DNA from: Microglena sp. YARC
Lineage: Eukaryota; Chlorophyta; Chlorophyceae; Chlamydomonadales; Chlamydomonadaceae
Length of the DNA: 64,000 nucleotides
Assembly: GCA_022414725.1 (NCBI GenBank)
Contig: CM039462.1
Location: 15,942,268-16,006,267, forward strand
Direction: 5' to 3'
This document shows, piece after piece, positions 19,341 through 30,122 of the stretch. Within the stretch, counting starts at the first letter, position 1. Every line of letters begins with the position of its first letter. A program made the translations under genes and the position numbers. A model generated the notes under the pieces. It did not search any database. It worked only from the letters and a program-made list of their open reading frames with translations, and was not told the origin of the DNA.

Positions 19341-20400
19341 AATCCAATCCAAATCAGCTATCCGCCGCCAAATTAAACCAAGCCAAATTAAACTAAACCA
19401 GCTACCTGCTGCCGCCCACAGGTGCGACTTGGAGCAACAGTAAATTACGCACTACAAGGCAACCCCTGTGCCTGGGAACACACCAGACTAAACTGAGCCA
19501 AATCAAACCAAGCCAAGCCAAACTAAGCCAAACCATGCCAAAGCATGCCAAACCAAGCCAAGCCAAACTAAGCCAAACCATGCCAAAGCACGCCAAACCA
19601 AACCAAATCAAACCAGCTATCTGCTGCCACTCACAGATGCAACTTGAAGCAGCAAGGATGTACACACTACAATGTTAACCCTCTGCATGGAACCACACCA
19701 AACCAAGCCAAATTAAACCAAGCCAAGCCAAACCATACCAAAGCATGCAAAATCAAATCAAATGAAACATAACCAGCTATCTGCTGCCACTCACAGATGC
19801 AACTTGAAGCAGCTATGATGTACACACTACAATGTCAACCCTCTGCATGGGACCACACCAAACCAAGCCAAATTAAACAAAGCCAAGCCAAGCCAAACCA
19901 TACCAAAGCATGCCAAATCAAATCAAATGAAACTTAACCAGATATCTGGTGCCGCCCACAGATGCGACTTGAAGCAGCAGTGATGTACGAACTGCAATGT
20001 CACCCCTTTGTGTGAGACCAAACCAAGCCGAACCGAGCCAAATTAAACCAAACCAAGCCAAGCCAAACTAAGCCAAACCATGTCAAAGCACACCAAACCA
20101 AATCAAATCAATTGAGACACAACCAGCTATCTGCTGCCACCCATAGATGCGACTCGAAGCAGCAGTGATGTACGCACTTCAATGTCACCCTGTTGCGTGG
20201 GACCACACCAAACCAAACCGAGCTGAGCCAAATTGAACCGAACAAAACTAAACCAAACCATGCCAAAGCACGCCAAACCAAATGGGCATCAAGTGAAAAA
20301 TAACCAGATATCTGCTGCCACCCACAGATGCGACTTGAAGCAGCAGTGATGTACGCACTACAACGTCACCCCTCTGCATGGGACGTCCAGGATGTGTGTA
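19340..20400. repeat. Tandem repeat, about 165-210 bp unit (CTGCTGCCACTCACAGATGC)
   Basis: Six units combine a CAAACCAAGC/CAAATTAAAC satellite-like stretch with CAGCTATCTGCTGCCACYCA, CAGATGCGACTTGAAGCAGC and GATGTACGCACTACAATGTC. Each unit carries CACAG, an acceptor-like site, but no parent exon could be found. Unit length varies with the AAACC stretch. Confidence 0.85.
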
Positions 20401-20439
20401 ATTGGATTGAAGTCATCGGCTTTCCCCAGTACAGGCGCA

Positions 20440-21005
20440 AGTTCTCACATAATTGGTAGGTATGGAATGCAGTATGATATCATATGATGACGGCAGTCTG
20501 ACTAGGCTTACAGGCGCAAGTTCTCACCTAACTGGTGGGTATAGAACGCCAGTATGATATCATATGATGGCGGCAGTCTGACTAGGCTTACAGGCGCACA
20601 CATAACTGGTAGTATGGAACGCCGATAAGATGTCATATGATGGCGGCAGTCTGACTAGGCTTACAGACGCAAGTTCTCACATAACTGGTAGTATGGAACG
20701 CCGATAAGATGTCATATGATGGCGGCAGTCTGACTAGGCTTACAGACGCAAGCTCTCACATATCTGGTAGTATGGAACGCCGATAAGATGTCATATGATG
20801 GCGGCAGTCTGACTAGGCTTACAGACGCAAGTTCTCACATAACTGGTAGTATGGAACGCCGATAAGATGTCATTTGATGGCGGCAGTCTGACTAGGCTTA
20901 CAGACGCAAGTTCTCACATAACTGGTAGTATGGAAGCCGATAAGATGTCATATGATGGCGGCAGTCTGACTAGGCTTACAGACGCAAGTTCTCACATATC
21001 TGGTA
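20440..21005. repeat. About 75-80 bp tandem repeat with CATATG palindrome
   Basis: Seven to eight units of GCTTACAGACGCAAGTTCTC, ACATAACTGGTAGTATGGAA, CGCCGATAAGATGTCATATG and ATGGCGGCAGTCTGACTAG. The core ATGATGGCGGCAGTCTGAC also occurs in the palindromic island at 45795-45975. Confidence 0.9.
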
Positions 21006-21828
21006 GGTGGAGGCGGGGTGTAGGGAGGGAGGTTGGGTTGTGATTGTTGTGGTATAATATGTATATAATATGTATATACTAGTATAATATGTATATAATG
21101 GTATAATATGTATATAATAGTATAACATGTATATAATATGGTGGAGGTTGGGTTTAGTTTTTGTACATTTGAATTTGAATTTAGTTTTTGTGAATTTCCC
21201 ATATGGTGGAGGTCTGGAGGTTGGGTTTTCATTTTTTTAAGTTGCAATTTGGGTCATCACTTTATATGATGGTGGTAATAAGGAACACACTTATTCATAT
21301 GTGTGGTTTTGATGATAATGCATTTTTATTGACAATAAGGAACATACTTATTCACATATATGGTTTTATTGATGATGTGAAGAAGAAGAAGAGAACGTAG
21401 ATAAAAATTGCTTATAGGTAGGGGTGAGTTGGGAGGTGAGGGTGTTTATAAAAAGCAGCAAGCATTTATATATAGCCAAAAGGCCAATAGCAAGATGATA
21501 CAAATAAGAAAAAGATCGCTTAAACAGTACTAGCAGCCTCATATATTATAAAATAAAAAGGACACAAAGTATTGGGGCACTGAATAACCTCAACTGATCT
21601 TCTTAAACAGGAACTTCAATATGTGTTTGTGTGCAGCATCAACCGCCCGCTTCTCATTGCACTGAATGATTTGAATGCGTATCTAAAATGCAAACATTAC
21701 CTTTGTGTGCAGCATTGACGGCCCTCTTCTCATTGCGCTGAATGATGACCACATGCGCAAAGCACTAGGGATCTTACCCCTTGGCCACAGAGAGGTACGT
21801 GTCCTACATGAGTGCCTGTGATAAAGTG
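21005..21828. other. Mostly unique intron, short TATA-rich repeats
   Basis: It contains GTATAATATGTATATAATA repeats (21055-21140), two copies of GTGGAGGTTGGGTTTAGTTT-like sequence and two of AAGGAACACACTTATTCAYA. Two related segments at 21625 and 21705 share TTTGTGTGCAGCATYRACSG, and both contain a GCAG acceptor-like site. No exon found. Confidence 0.5.
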
Positions 21829-21950
21829 ATGATAACGCCTGGTGGGACATGGTATTAAGGGAGTCCCGTCTTACGGCGGTAGGGACCGGGCTGCTACTTT
21901 ACCTGGACAAAGCTCCTATGGCGGTTGACAGTAACCACGAACACCAAAGC
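21829..21950 (-). mobile_element. tRNA-derived SINE body, diverged, minus strand
   Basis: Reading the minus strand gives CTGTCAACCGCCATAGGAGC, TTTGTCCAGGTAAAGTAGCA, CGGGACTCCCTTAATACC and CCACCAGGCGTTATCATCAC. This is the SINE body with more substitutions than other copies and no tRNA head. Confidence 0.7.
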
Positions 21951-22218
21951 ACACCCGTAAAGGTTCAAATCAGGCACCTTCTACGTTCAAGGAGCACTGC
22001 CATTGAGCCAACAGCACCATCAGCACCATCGTCAACATCATCAGCAGCAATATCTTCAACATCAACAGCGTCAATTATCATAAGCAACATCATCATCAAA
22101 AACATCAACAACATCTGCGTCAAAATCTACTTATCTTGGGCCAGCATCCACGCCTCATGAGCCCCAATATACGTTTCCAGCCATTGACCTCGACACAACC
22201 CGACCCTAAACTCTACCT

Positions 22219-22250
<32 letters not shown>

Positions 22251-22289
22251 AACACCGACCCTCCCCCCCCCCCCCCCCTCCCAATACAG

Positions 22290-22549
22290 ACCCTGAAGAA
22301 AGCTATAGATGAACTCCTCGCCGAAACCGCTGAGCTGGCGGACCAGCCTGGCGGTGGTGTGGGGCAGCACAGGAGAGGTGGCACCTCCCATCCAGAACAC
22401 CCCCGCCGCCCTGCAACAGCTTCGCAGAAGGTCATCCCACCCGACTCATACCTGGGGCCTGCACAAGGAAAGATTACTGTAGAGGAGCAAAGGGCCAAGA
22501 TCTTGTATCAATTACACAAGGCCCGGAACAAGGCAGCGCAGCACGATGC
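22290..22549 (+). CDS. Large gene, exon 5: start of the helical region
   Basis: Acceptor CAATACAG after a long C run, donor GTGAGT; phase 0 start, phase 2 end, 86 codons. It reads TLKKAIDELLAETAELADQP, a basic linker (GQHRRGGTSHPEHPRRP), KVIPPDSYLGPAQ, then GKITVEEQRAKILYQLHKAR and NKAAQHDA. Two predicted amphipathic helices. The GC end joins the T at 27029 to make Ala, which skips a whole duplicated block. The second copy at 25100 lacks the first helix. Confidence 0.78.
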
Positions 22550-23142
22550 GTGAGTTGTTTGGTGTACTTGATGCCCATGGGAATGGGTTTGGTGTATTGG
22601 TGTATTGTTGTGGGTGTAGCTGTGTGTTTGTTGGAAACATGCAGCATGTGTATGGAGGAAGATGACTGTCGAGGAGCAAAGGGCAAAGATCTTGTATCAA
22701 TTGCACAGGGCTAGGAACAAGTTAGCTCATCACAATGCGTGAGTTGTTTGGAAACGGGTTAGATGTCTTTGTTGTTGTGGGTGAAGCTGTGTGTATGATT
22801 GAAACGGACAGCATGTGTACAAGGAAAGATGACTGTCGAGGAGCAATGTGCAAAGATCTTGTATCAATAGCCCAAGGCCAGGAACAAGGCAGCTCAGCAC
22901 GATGCGTGAGTTGTTTGGTGCACTTGATGCCCATGGGAGTGGGTCTGGTGTATTGTGGTTGTTGTGGGTGTAGCTGCGTGTGCGATGGAAACCGGCAGCA
23001 TGTGTATGGAGGAAGATGACTGTCGAGGAGCAAAGGGCAAAGATCTTGTATCAATTGCACAGGGCTAGGAACGAGTTAGCTCAGCACAATGCGTGAGTTG
23101 TTTGGAAACGGGTTAGATGTCTTAGTTGTTGTGGGTGTAGCT
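22550..23142 (+). repeat. Donor-side array of exon 22290-22549, about 170-190 bp unit
   Basis: Three further copies of the exon tail (TVEEQ(R/C)AKILYQLHRAR type) lie at about 22655, 22824 and 23009, each ending in the donor GCGTGAGTTGTTTGG. The block from GGA to the donor is 83 bases, and the available acceptor-like AGs give 82 or 83, so inclusion of a copy would shift frame. I read them as pseudo-exons. Confidence 0.85.
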
Positions 23143-25099
23143 GGGTGTGAGGAGGAGAGACAGTGTGAGTGCTCTGCTCACTGGTGGAGGGGGTCCTAGT
23201 CATGGGTTGGGGGGATGACGGGTCACGGGTGTGAGGAGGAGAGACAGCGTGAGTGCCCTGCTCACTGGTGGAGGGGGTTCCTGGTCATGGGTTGGGGGGA
23301 TGACGGGTCATGGGTGTGAGGAGGAGAGACAGCATAAGTGCCCTGCTCACGGGTGGAGGGGGTGGAGGGTGGAGGGGGTCCCTAGTCATGGGTTGGGGAG
23401 ATGACTGGTCACGGTGTGAGGAGGAGAGACAGCATAAGTGTCCTGCTAACGGGTGGAGGGGGTTCCCTGGTCATGGGTTGGGGGATGTCTGGTCACAGGT
23501 GTGATGAGGAGAGACAGCGTGAGTGCCCTGCTCACGGGTGGAGGGTGTGGAAGGGTGGAGGGGGTCCCTGGTCATGGGTTGGGGGGGTGTCTGGTCACGG
23601 GTGTGAGGAGGTGAGACAGCATAAGTGCCCTGCTCACGGGTGGAGGGTGTGGAGGGGTCCCTAGTCATGGGTTGGGGGGATGCCGGGTCACGGTGTGTGA
23701 GGAGGAGAGAACAGCGGAAGTGCCCTGCTCACGGGTGGAGGGGGTTAAGGGATCAGGGCTAGGGGTGGCGGGGGTAAAGGATAGGGGTGGCGCTTGGAGG
23801 GGGTGGGTGGGTGGGGTGGGTGTTAAGGTATTGGGGCTAGGGGTGGCGGGGGTAAAGATAGGGGTGGCACTTGGAGGGGGTGGGTGGGTGGGTGGGTGGG
23901 GGTTAAGGTATTGGGGCTAGGGGTGGCGGGGGTAAAGGATAGGGGTGGCGCTTGGAGGGGGTGGGTGGGTGGGGGTTAAGGTATTGGGGCTAGGGGTGGC
24001 GGGGGTAAAGGATAGGGGTGGCGGTTTGGAGGGGGTGGGTGGGTGGGGTTAAGGTATTGGGGCTAGGGGTGGCGGGGTAAAGGATAGGGGTGGCGCTTGG
24101 AGGGGGTGGGTGGGTGGGGGTTAAGGTATTGGGCTAGGGGTGGCGGGGGTAAAGGATAGGGTGGCACTTGGGAGGGGTGGGTGGGTGGGTGGGGGTTAAG
24201 GTATTGGGCTAGGGGTGGCGGGGGTAAAGGATAGGGGTGGCGGTTGGAGGGGGTGGGTGGGTGTGGTGGGGTTAAGGTATTGGGGCTAGGGGTTTAGGGT
24301 ATATTGGAGGGAGAGGGCAATGGTACAGTTGCAGTGCCCTGTTTATAGCACCTCAGGGGTGGAGGGGGTAAAGGGTTAGGGAGTGGGGTGTAGGGTTGAT
24401 TGGGAGGGGGAGGGGAATGCTACAGTGCAATGCTCATAGCACCTCAGAGGTGGAGGGGGTAAGGGATTGGGGTGAAGGGTTGATTTGGGAGGGGGAGGGG
24501 AATGCTGCAGTGCAATGCTCATAGCACTTAGGGTGGAGGGGGGTAAGGGATTGGGGTGGAGGGTTTGATTGGGAGGGGAAGGGGAATGCTGCAGTGCAAT
24601 GCTCATAGCACTTCAGGGGTGGAGGGGTAAGGATTGGGGTGGAGGGTTGATTGGGAGGGAAGGGGAATGCTGCAGTGCAATGCTCATAGCACTTCAGGGG
24701 TGGAGGGGTAAGGGATTGGGGTGGAGGGTTGATTGGGAGGGGGAGGGGAATGCTACAGTGCAATGCTCATAGCACCTCAGGGGTGGAGGGGGTAAGGGAT
24801 TGGGGTGTAAGGTTTATAAGGAGGGAGTAGTGAATGCTACAGTGGAAGTGCCTACTCATGGGTGGGTGGGATGTGGGGGCTCCTTGGTCATAGCACCTAA
24901 ATTTGGCTGCTCGCTGTCTCTGGTAGTAGCATAAACTGTGGGTAAGCCCCTTTTCAGCGAATCAATTGGTGTAGTGGTACACCAAGTCGCTTTGAGGATG
25001 TAGGGTAGGGGGTTCGATTCCCCCTACGGTCGCCCTAAGCGCTGCAGGTCGTTGTCAACCGCGATGGTAGCTTGTCCAGTTGAGGTGGAAGACCGCTCT
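23143..25099 (+). repeat. Segmental duplicate of 14246-16528
   Basis: The order of the three minisatellite types, the flanking unique sequence TTTGGCTGCTCGCTGTCTCT and the SINE head are all repeated. The copy is about 330 bp shorter than the original and has many one-base deletions in G and A runs. The left junction with 23142 falls in the shared heptamer GGGTGTG; the right junction is within the SINE body at CCGCTCT. Confidence 0.9.
24957..25099 (+). mobile_element. tRNA-derived SINE, copy within the duplicate, 3'-truncated
   Basis: Head identical to 16387 with B box GGTTCGATTCC at 25011-25021. The body is cut at GACCGCTCT, where it joins duplicated sequence of exon 22290-22549. Confidence 0.85.
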
Positions 25100-26190
25100 G
25101 GTGGTGTGGGGCAGCACAGGAGAGGTGGCACCTCCCATCCAGAACACCCCTGCCGCCCTGCAACAGCTTCGCAGAAGGTCATCCCACCCGACTCATACCT
25201 GGGGCCTGCACAAGGAAAGATTACTGTAGAGGAGCAAAGGGCCAAGATCTTGTATCAATTACACAAGGCCCGGACCAAGGCAGCGCAGCACGATGCGTGA
25301 GTTGTTTGGTGTACCTGATGCCCATGGGAATGGGTTTGGTGTATTGTTGTGGGTGTAGCTGTGTGTTTGTTGGAAACATGCAGCATGTGTATGGAGGAAG
25401 ATGACTGTCGAGGAGCAAAGGGCAAAGATCTTGTATCAATTGCACAGGGCTAGGAACAAGTTAGCTCATCACAATGCGTGAGTTGTTTGGAAACGGGTTA
25501 GATGTCTTTGTTGTTGTGGGTGAAGCTGTGTGTATGATTGAAACGGACAGCATGTGTACAAGGAAAGATGACTGTCGAGGAGCAATGTGCAAAGATCTTG
25601 TATCAATAGCCCAAGGCCAGGAACAAGGCAGCTCAGCACGATGCGTGAGTTGTTTGGTGCACTTGATGCCCATGGGAGTGGGTCTGGTGTATTGTGGTTG
25701 TTGTGGGTGTAGCTGCGTGTGCGATGGAAACAGGCAGCATGTGTATGGAGGAAGATGACTGTCGAGGAGCAAAGGGCAAAGATCTTGTATCAATTGCACA
25801 GGGCTAGGAACGAGTTAGCTCAGCACAATGCGTGAGTTGTTTGGAAACGGGTTAGATGTCTTAGTTGTTGTGGGTGTAGCTGGGTGTGCGATGAAAACAG
25901 GCAGCACGTGCACAGGGAAAGATGACTGTCGAGGAGCAACCGGCCAAGATCTTGTATCGGTTACTCAAGGCCCAGAACAAGGCAGCGCAGCACGATGTGT
26001 GAGTTGTTTGGTGTACTTGATGCCCATGGGAATGGGTTTGGTGTATTGGTGTATTGTTGTGGGTGTAGCTGTGTGAATGTGATAGATACAGGCAGCACGT
26101 GCGCAGGGAAAGATGACTGTCGAGGGGCAAGGGGCCAAGATCTTGTATCAATTGCACACGGCTAGGAACAAGGCAACTCGGTATGATGCC
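25100..26190 (+). pseudogene. Duplicate of exon 22290-22549 (3' part) and its array
   Basis: From 25100 the sequence follows 22353 onward almost perfectly (GGTGTGGGGCAGCACAGGAG), so it lacks the TLKKAIDELL helix. It then holds five more tail copies (about 25395, 25562, 25746, 25916, 26107). The last copy has lost the donor (GCCTGAGC). Since the first exon copy splices in phase to 27029, this block is most simply intronic. Confidence 0.8.
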
Positions 26191-26309
26191 TGAGCTTTGT
26201 ACTATCTGCATATAACTATTTGCCACCAGCATCCATTCCTGAAGCCTCAGTTGATTACGAAGTTCAATCGTATATGACACAAGACTAAAATCAGTGAATT
26301 CAAACTCCA

Positions 26310-26625
26310 ATTTGACCCACCACCACTGCCACCACATCACCAACGCACCACCACCATCATCACATCACCACCACTATCACATCACCACCACTATCACACA
26401 TCCCACCACTAAATACATCACTACCACTATCACATCAACACTACTATCACACCACCACCATCACCACTGCCACTCACCACCACCACCATCACCACTGCCA
26501 CTCACCACCACCACCACCATCACCACTGCCATTCACCACCACCACCATCACCACTGCCACTCACCACCACCACCATCACCATCACCACTGCCACTCACCA
26601 CCACCACCATCACCACTGCCACATC
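26310..26625. repeat. CAC/CAT trinucleotide-type array
   Basis: Runs of CACCACCACCATCACCACTG and CCACTCACCACCACC. Produces His/Thr-rich ORFs that are not supported as genes. Confidence 0.9.
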
Positions 26626-26639
26626 CAATTTGACCTTCT

Positions 26640-26905
26640 TTCAAATCTGTCAATGCTACAGTGTTATAGATCAACTGGCACGCAACAGGACACTGCAAGA
26701 GGAGGTGCCAAGCATTTGCATGGCCAGCTGAAAGTGGTTAGCCATGATCATGAGACCCTATCAGAGAAGCTTACATATGTTAACTGGCGCAAATCCCAAT
26801 CCAAACCCAAATTTAATCCCCTTCTCAAACATGTTTACCGCCTGCAGTGTCATCGATCAACTGGCGCGCAACAAGACATGTGAGAGGAGGAGGCCAAGCA
26901 TTTGC
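26640..26905 (+). repeat. Acceptor-side copies of exon 27029-27203
   Basis: Two copies (about 26660-26750 and 26850-26912) start with CAGTGTYATMGATCAACTGG and run through the exon head. Copies carry frameshifts (for example the change after CAAGACA) and diverge after GCATTTGCATGG. The preceding AAATCTGTCAATGCTACAG is shared by the first copy and the true exon. Confidence 0.85.
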
Positions 26906-27028
26906 ATGGTTCATGCATCCTACTCCTCCCCATGTATTACCCATTCCCTTCCTCCTGGAGTGTCCTCAAATTCAAATCCAACTTACTCCTACATTTGCCT
27001 TCTACTTTCAAATCTGTCAATGCTACAG

Positions 27029-27203
27029 TGTCATCGATCAACTGGCGCGCAACAAGACACTCCAGGAGGAGGAGGCAAAGCGTTTGCATGGTCAACTGAA
27101 AGTGGTTGAGCGAGACCATCGCTTGCAAGTGCAGAGGGCTGCTGAAGGAGCTAGATTGGATCCGGATGCACCCATCCCATGGTTCCCTGTTGGTGGAAGG
27201 AAG
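27029..27203 (+). CDS. Large gene, exon 6
   Basis: Acceptor TGCTACAG, donor GTGAGA; one leading base, phase 0 end. Fifty-eight codons: VIDQLARNKTLQEEEAKRLH, GQLKVVERDHRLQVQRAAEG, ARLDPDAPIPWFPVGGRK. A charged helix of about 40 residues with heptad-like spacing of hydrophobics, then a Pro-rich turn. Confidence 0.82.
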
Positions 27204-27284
27204 GTGAGAGGTGGTGCATATTACATATATAATGCAATTGCAGTGTATACGTTATTGCTTGTATTTGATCATACATGAGGCAGC

Positions 27285-27985
27285 TCCATAAGACCCGGAT
27301 GCACCTATCCCATGGTTCCCTGTTGGTGGACGGAAGGTGAGGGGTGGCGGTGCAGACTGCAGCGGAGGCAGCTAGATTGGACCCGGATGCACCCATCCCA
27401 TGCTTCCCTGTTGGTGGACGGAAGGTGAGGGGTGGTGTGGGTGTTGACAGTGGAGTAAGAGGTGTAAGAGTACGATTGTTTGTGGACGGAAGGTGAGGGG
27501 TGGCGGTGCAGAGGGCTGCTAAAGGAGCTTGATTGGATCCTGATGCACTCATCCCATGCTTCCCTGTTGGTGGACGGAAGGTGGGGGGTGGTGTGGGTGT
27601 TGACAGTGGAGTAAGAGGTGTAAGATTACGATTGTTTGTGGACGGAAGGTGAGGGGTGGCGGTGCAGAGGGCTGCTAAAGGAGCTTGATTGGATCCTGAT
27701 GCACTCATCCCATGCTTTCCTGTTGGTGGACGGAAGGTGGGGGGTGGTGTGGGTGTTGACAGTGGAGTAAGAGGTGTAAGATTACGATTGTTTGTGGACG
27801 GAAGGTGAGGGGTGGCGGTGCAGAGGGCTGCTAAAGGAGCTTGATTGGATCCTGATGCACCCATTCCATGGTTCCCTGTTGGTGGACGGAAGGTGTGGGG
27901 TGGCGGTGCTGAGGGCTGCTAAAGGAGCTTGATTGGATCCTGGTGCACCCATTCCATGGTTCCCTGTTGGTGGACGGAAGGTAAA
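27285..27985 (+). repeat. Donor-side array of exon 27029-27203, about 115-130 bp unit
   Basis: About six copies of GATGCACYCATCCCATG, TTCCCTGTTGGTGGACGGAA and GGTGAGGGGTGG, each with a donor. Three units add AGAGGGCTGCTAAAGGAGCT from the middle of the exon. The unit includes GTGTTGACAGTGGAGTAAGA of intron origin. Confidence 0.85.
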
Positions 27986-27999
27986 CGCGGGTGTATTTA

Positions 28000-28260
28000 T
28001 GTATATATAAGGTGAGCAGTGGTGTATGAATGAATATATATATGTATGTATATGTATGTATGTATGTGTATGTACGTGTATGTATGTATGTATATATATA
28101 CGGTGATAGGTGGTGTACGGATGGTACCTGTTGGCGTAAGGAAGGTGAAAGTTAGTGTATGTTATATAATAGGTGATAGGTGGTGTACGGATGGTACCTG
28201 TTGGTAAATGGAAGGTGATAGGTGGTATGTTATATGTATGCAGACGTCCCACCCACCTAC
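28000..28260. repeat. TATG-rich microsatellite and GGTGATAGGTGGTGTACGG repeats
   Basis: GTATGTATGTGTATG repeats at 28030-28110 are flanked by GATAGGTGGTGTACGGATGG in two copies with TACCTGTTGG, a decayed form of the exon tail CCTGTTGGTGG. Confidence 0.7.
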
Positions 28261-28299
28261 ACCCACACAAGCACACACAAACAAATCGCCCTCCCCTAC

Positions 28300-28345
28300 C
28301 AATCATGCCCTGCAGTTGCCAGACCACCACACATAGAGGTGGCAT
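28300..28345 (+). repeat. Acceptor-side partial copy of exon 28511-28594
   Basis: CATGCCCTGCAGTTGCCAGA, CCACCA resembles CATGTCCCGCAGTTGCCAGA, CCGCCA at the true exon about 196 bases downstream. The flanking CACCCACACAAxCACACACA is also shared. Confidence 0.8.
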
Positions 28346-28510
28346 ATGCCCTTGAACTGGTTACATGACTCTCTGCCCCCTTTCCTCTTCCCCCCCCCCA
28401 AACCCCAACCCCACCTGCCCATCGTCCCACCCACTCCACCCTCCCACCCACACCCACACAATCACACACAAACACGCATCCTAATTGCCCTACACTACCA
28501 TGTCCCGCAG

Positions 28511-28594
28511 TTGCCAGACCGCCATGCAGAGAGAAAGATGCGTATTGGTGATGACGTCAACATGGAGCTGACCTTCAAGCCACGCATCACGCGA
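28511..28594 (+). CDS. Large gene, exon 7
   Basis: Acceptor TCCCGCAG, donor GTGAGT; phase 0 at both ends, 28 codons: LPDRHAERKMRIGDDVNMEL, TFKPRITR. The segment LTFKPRIT resembles FxPxI-type motifs seen in some cytoskeletal proteins; that is a weak resemblance only. Confidence 0.8.
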
Positions 28595-28599
28595 GTGAG

Positions 28600-29225
28600 T
28601 CCTTTCAGACCCCTTCTAGCAACCCTTCACTTCACCCCGCACAAATCACTTCCACCAGCCCATACCGCCCTTCCACCACCCCTTCCTTTCCTCTCAACTA
28701 TCCCTTCACATTCCTTCCATTTACCTGTCAATTCCCTCCACCACCCTTTCAGTTCCCTTCCACCAGCCCATGGTGCACTTCCACCACCCCTTCCTTTCCT
28801 TTCAAACACCCTTTCTTATTCCATCCACTAACTCTCACGGTCCGTACACCACCCTTTCACATTCCACCCACTAACTCTCACTACCCGTCCACCACCCTTT
28901 CACATTCCACCCACTAAATCTCACTACCTGTCCACCACCCTTTCACATTCCATCCACTAAATCTCACTACCTGTCCACCACCCTTTCACATTCCATCCAC
29001 TTAATCTCGCTACCCATCCACCACCCTTTCATTCTCCTTTTCACCACCCCTTCACATTCCTTCCACTTACCTATGGGTTCCCTTCCACCAGCCCCCAGTG
29101 CCATTCAACCACCCATGCCTTTCCTTTCAACCACCCATGCCTTTCCTATCAACCACCCTTGAACATTCCATCAACTAAATTTCACCACCCGTCCGCCACC
29201 CTTTCTCTCTCCTTTCACCACCCTC
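28600..29225. repeat. About 40-bp tandem repeats (CACCACCCTTTCACATTCC)
   Basis: Units of TCCACCACCCTTTCACATTC and CATCCACTAAATCTCACTAC, plus a longer repeat with CTTCCACCAGCCCA and CTTCCTTTCCTTTCAA. They start right after the donor of exon 28511 and stop before the acceptor of 29234. Confidence 0.8.
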
Positions 29226-29233
29226 CATCATAG

Positions 29234-29322
29234 ATGAGTGATCTGCCCACGCAAGGTGATCTGGCTGAGACACTACGTTCTGCAGTACAGTCTGGTTTCG
29301 CACAGCTCAGCATTTTCAAAAG
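29234..29322 (+). CDS. Large gene, exon 8
   Basis: Acceptor CATCATAG, donor GTGGGA; phase 0 start, phase 2 end. Twenty-nine codons: MSDLPTQGDLAETLRSAVQS, GFAQLSIFK. The AG end and the leading G of exon 30059 make Arg. One of few exons without an obvious self-derived array. Confidence 0.75.
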
Positions 29323-29587
29323 GTGGGACATACCAAGTGCATTTCTTTTTTAAGCTTCATAGTGCCATTCTGTTTTTTTCCCCTATCTGTCCTTTCTTCC
29401 ACGCTTCCAATTTGTTATGCACATGTGTATTAATTCATTATATTAATTATCACTGTAGCACGAACTCAGGGCCCCCGACGGTTAAATGATTGTTTGGGGT
29501 TCAGTTCATCAGTGCTTTTTCTTTTTAAGCCCTTCCTATACGGTTTGACAAGTCCCTTTAGCCTATTGGGCCTACCCCTGGACTGTA

Positions 29588-29724
29588 ACATACAAACATA
29601 CATACATACATACATACATACATACATACATACATACATACATACATACATACACATACATACATACATACACACATACATACATACATACATACATACA
29701 TACATACATACATACATACATACA

Positions 29725-29758
<34 letters not shown>

Positions 29759-30001
29759 CACACATACATACATACATACATACACACATACATACATACA
29801 TACATACATACATACACACATATATACATACATACATACATTCAGACATTCAGACATACACACATACATACATACATACATACATACATACATACATGCA
29901 TACATACATACATACATGCATACATACATGCATACATACATACATACATACATACATACATACATACATACATACATACATACATACATACATACATACA
30001 T
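29588..30001. repeat. (ATAC)n tetranucleotide microsatellite
   Basis: About 410 bases of CATA/ATAC with occasional CACA, TGCA and TATA changes. It gives IHTYIHTY and MYVCMYVC ORFs on both strands, which are artefacts. Confidence 0.95.
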
Positions 30002-30058
30002 GGTATGCACATTGCTATGCCTTCTCCTACTTCCAACCTTTCATCCAATGTGATTCAG

Positions 30059-30122
30059 GCTTGAGTATGCCTCCAAGAAGAGGGAAGATATCAAAGAGGA
30101 GATTGAGGGATTTGAGAGGGAG
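30059..30122 (+). CDS. Large gene, exon 9
   Basis: Acceptor GATTCAG, donor GTGAGT; one leading base, phase 0 end. Twenty-one codons: LEYASKKREDIKEEIEGFER, E. Highly charged helix, likely continuous with the start of the next exon. Confidence 0.78.

Noticed and set aside
20440..21005. CRISPR-like array
   Set aside because: Units are contiguous tandem repeats of about 78 bp without unique spacers, in a eukaryotic intron; the same applies to the 51-bp, 34-bp and 31-bp arrays.
25100..25300. Alternative exon 5 as the main copy
   Set aside because: It lacks the TLKKAIDELL part and an acceptor; 22290-22549 has both and fits the neighbours' phases.
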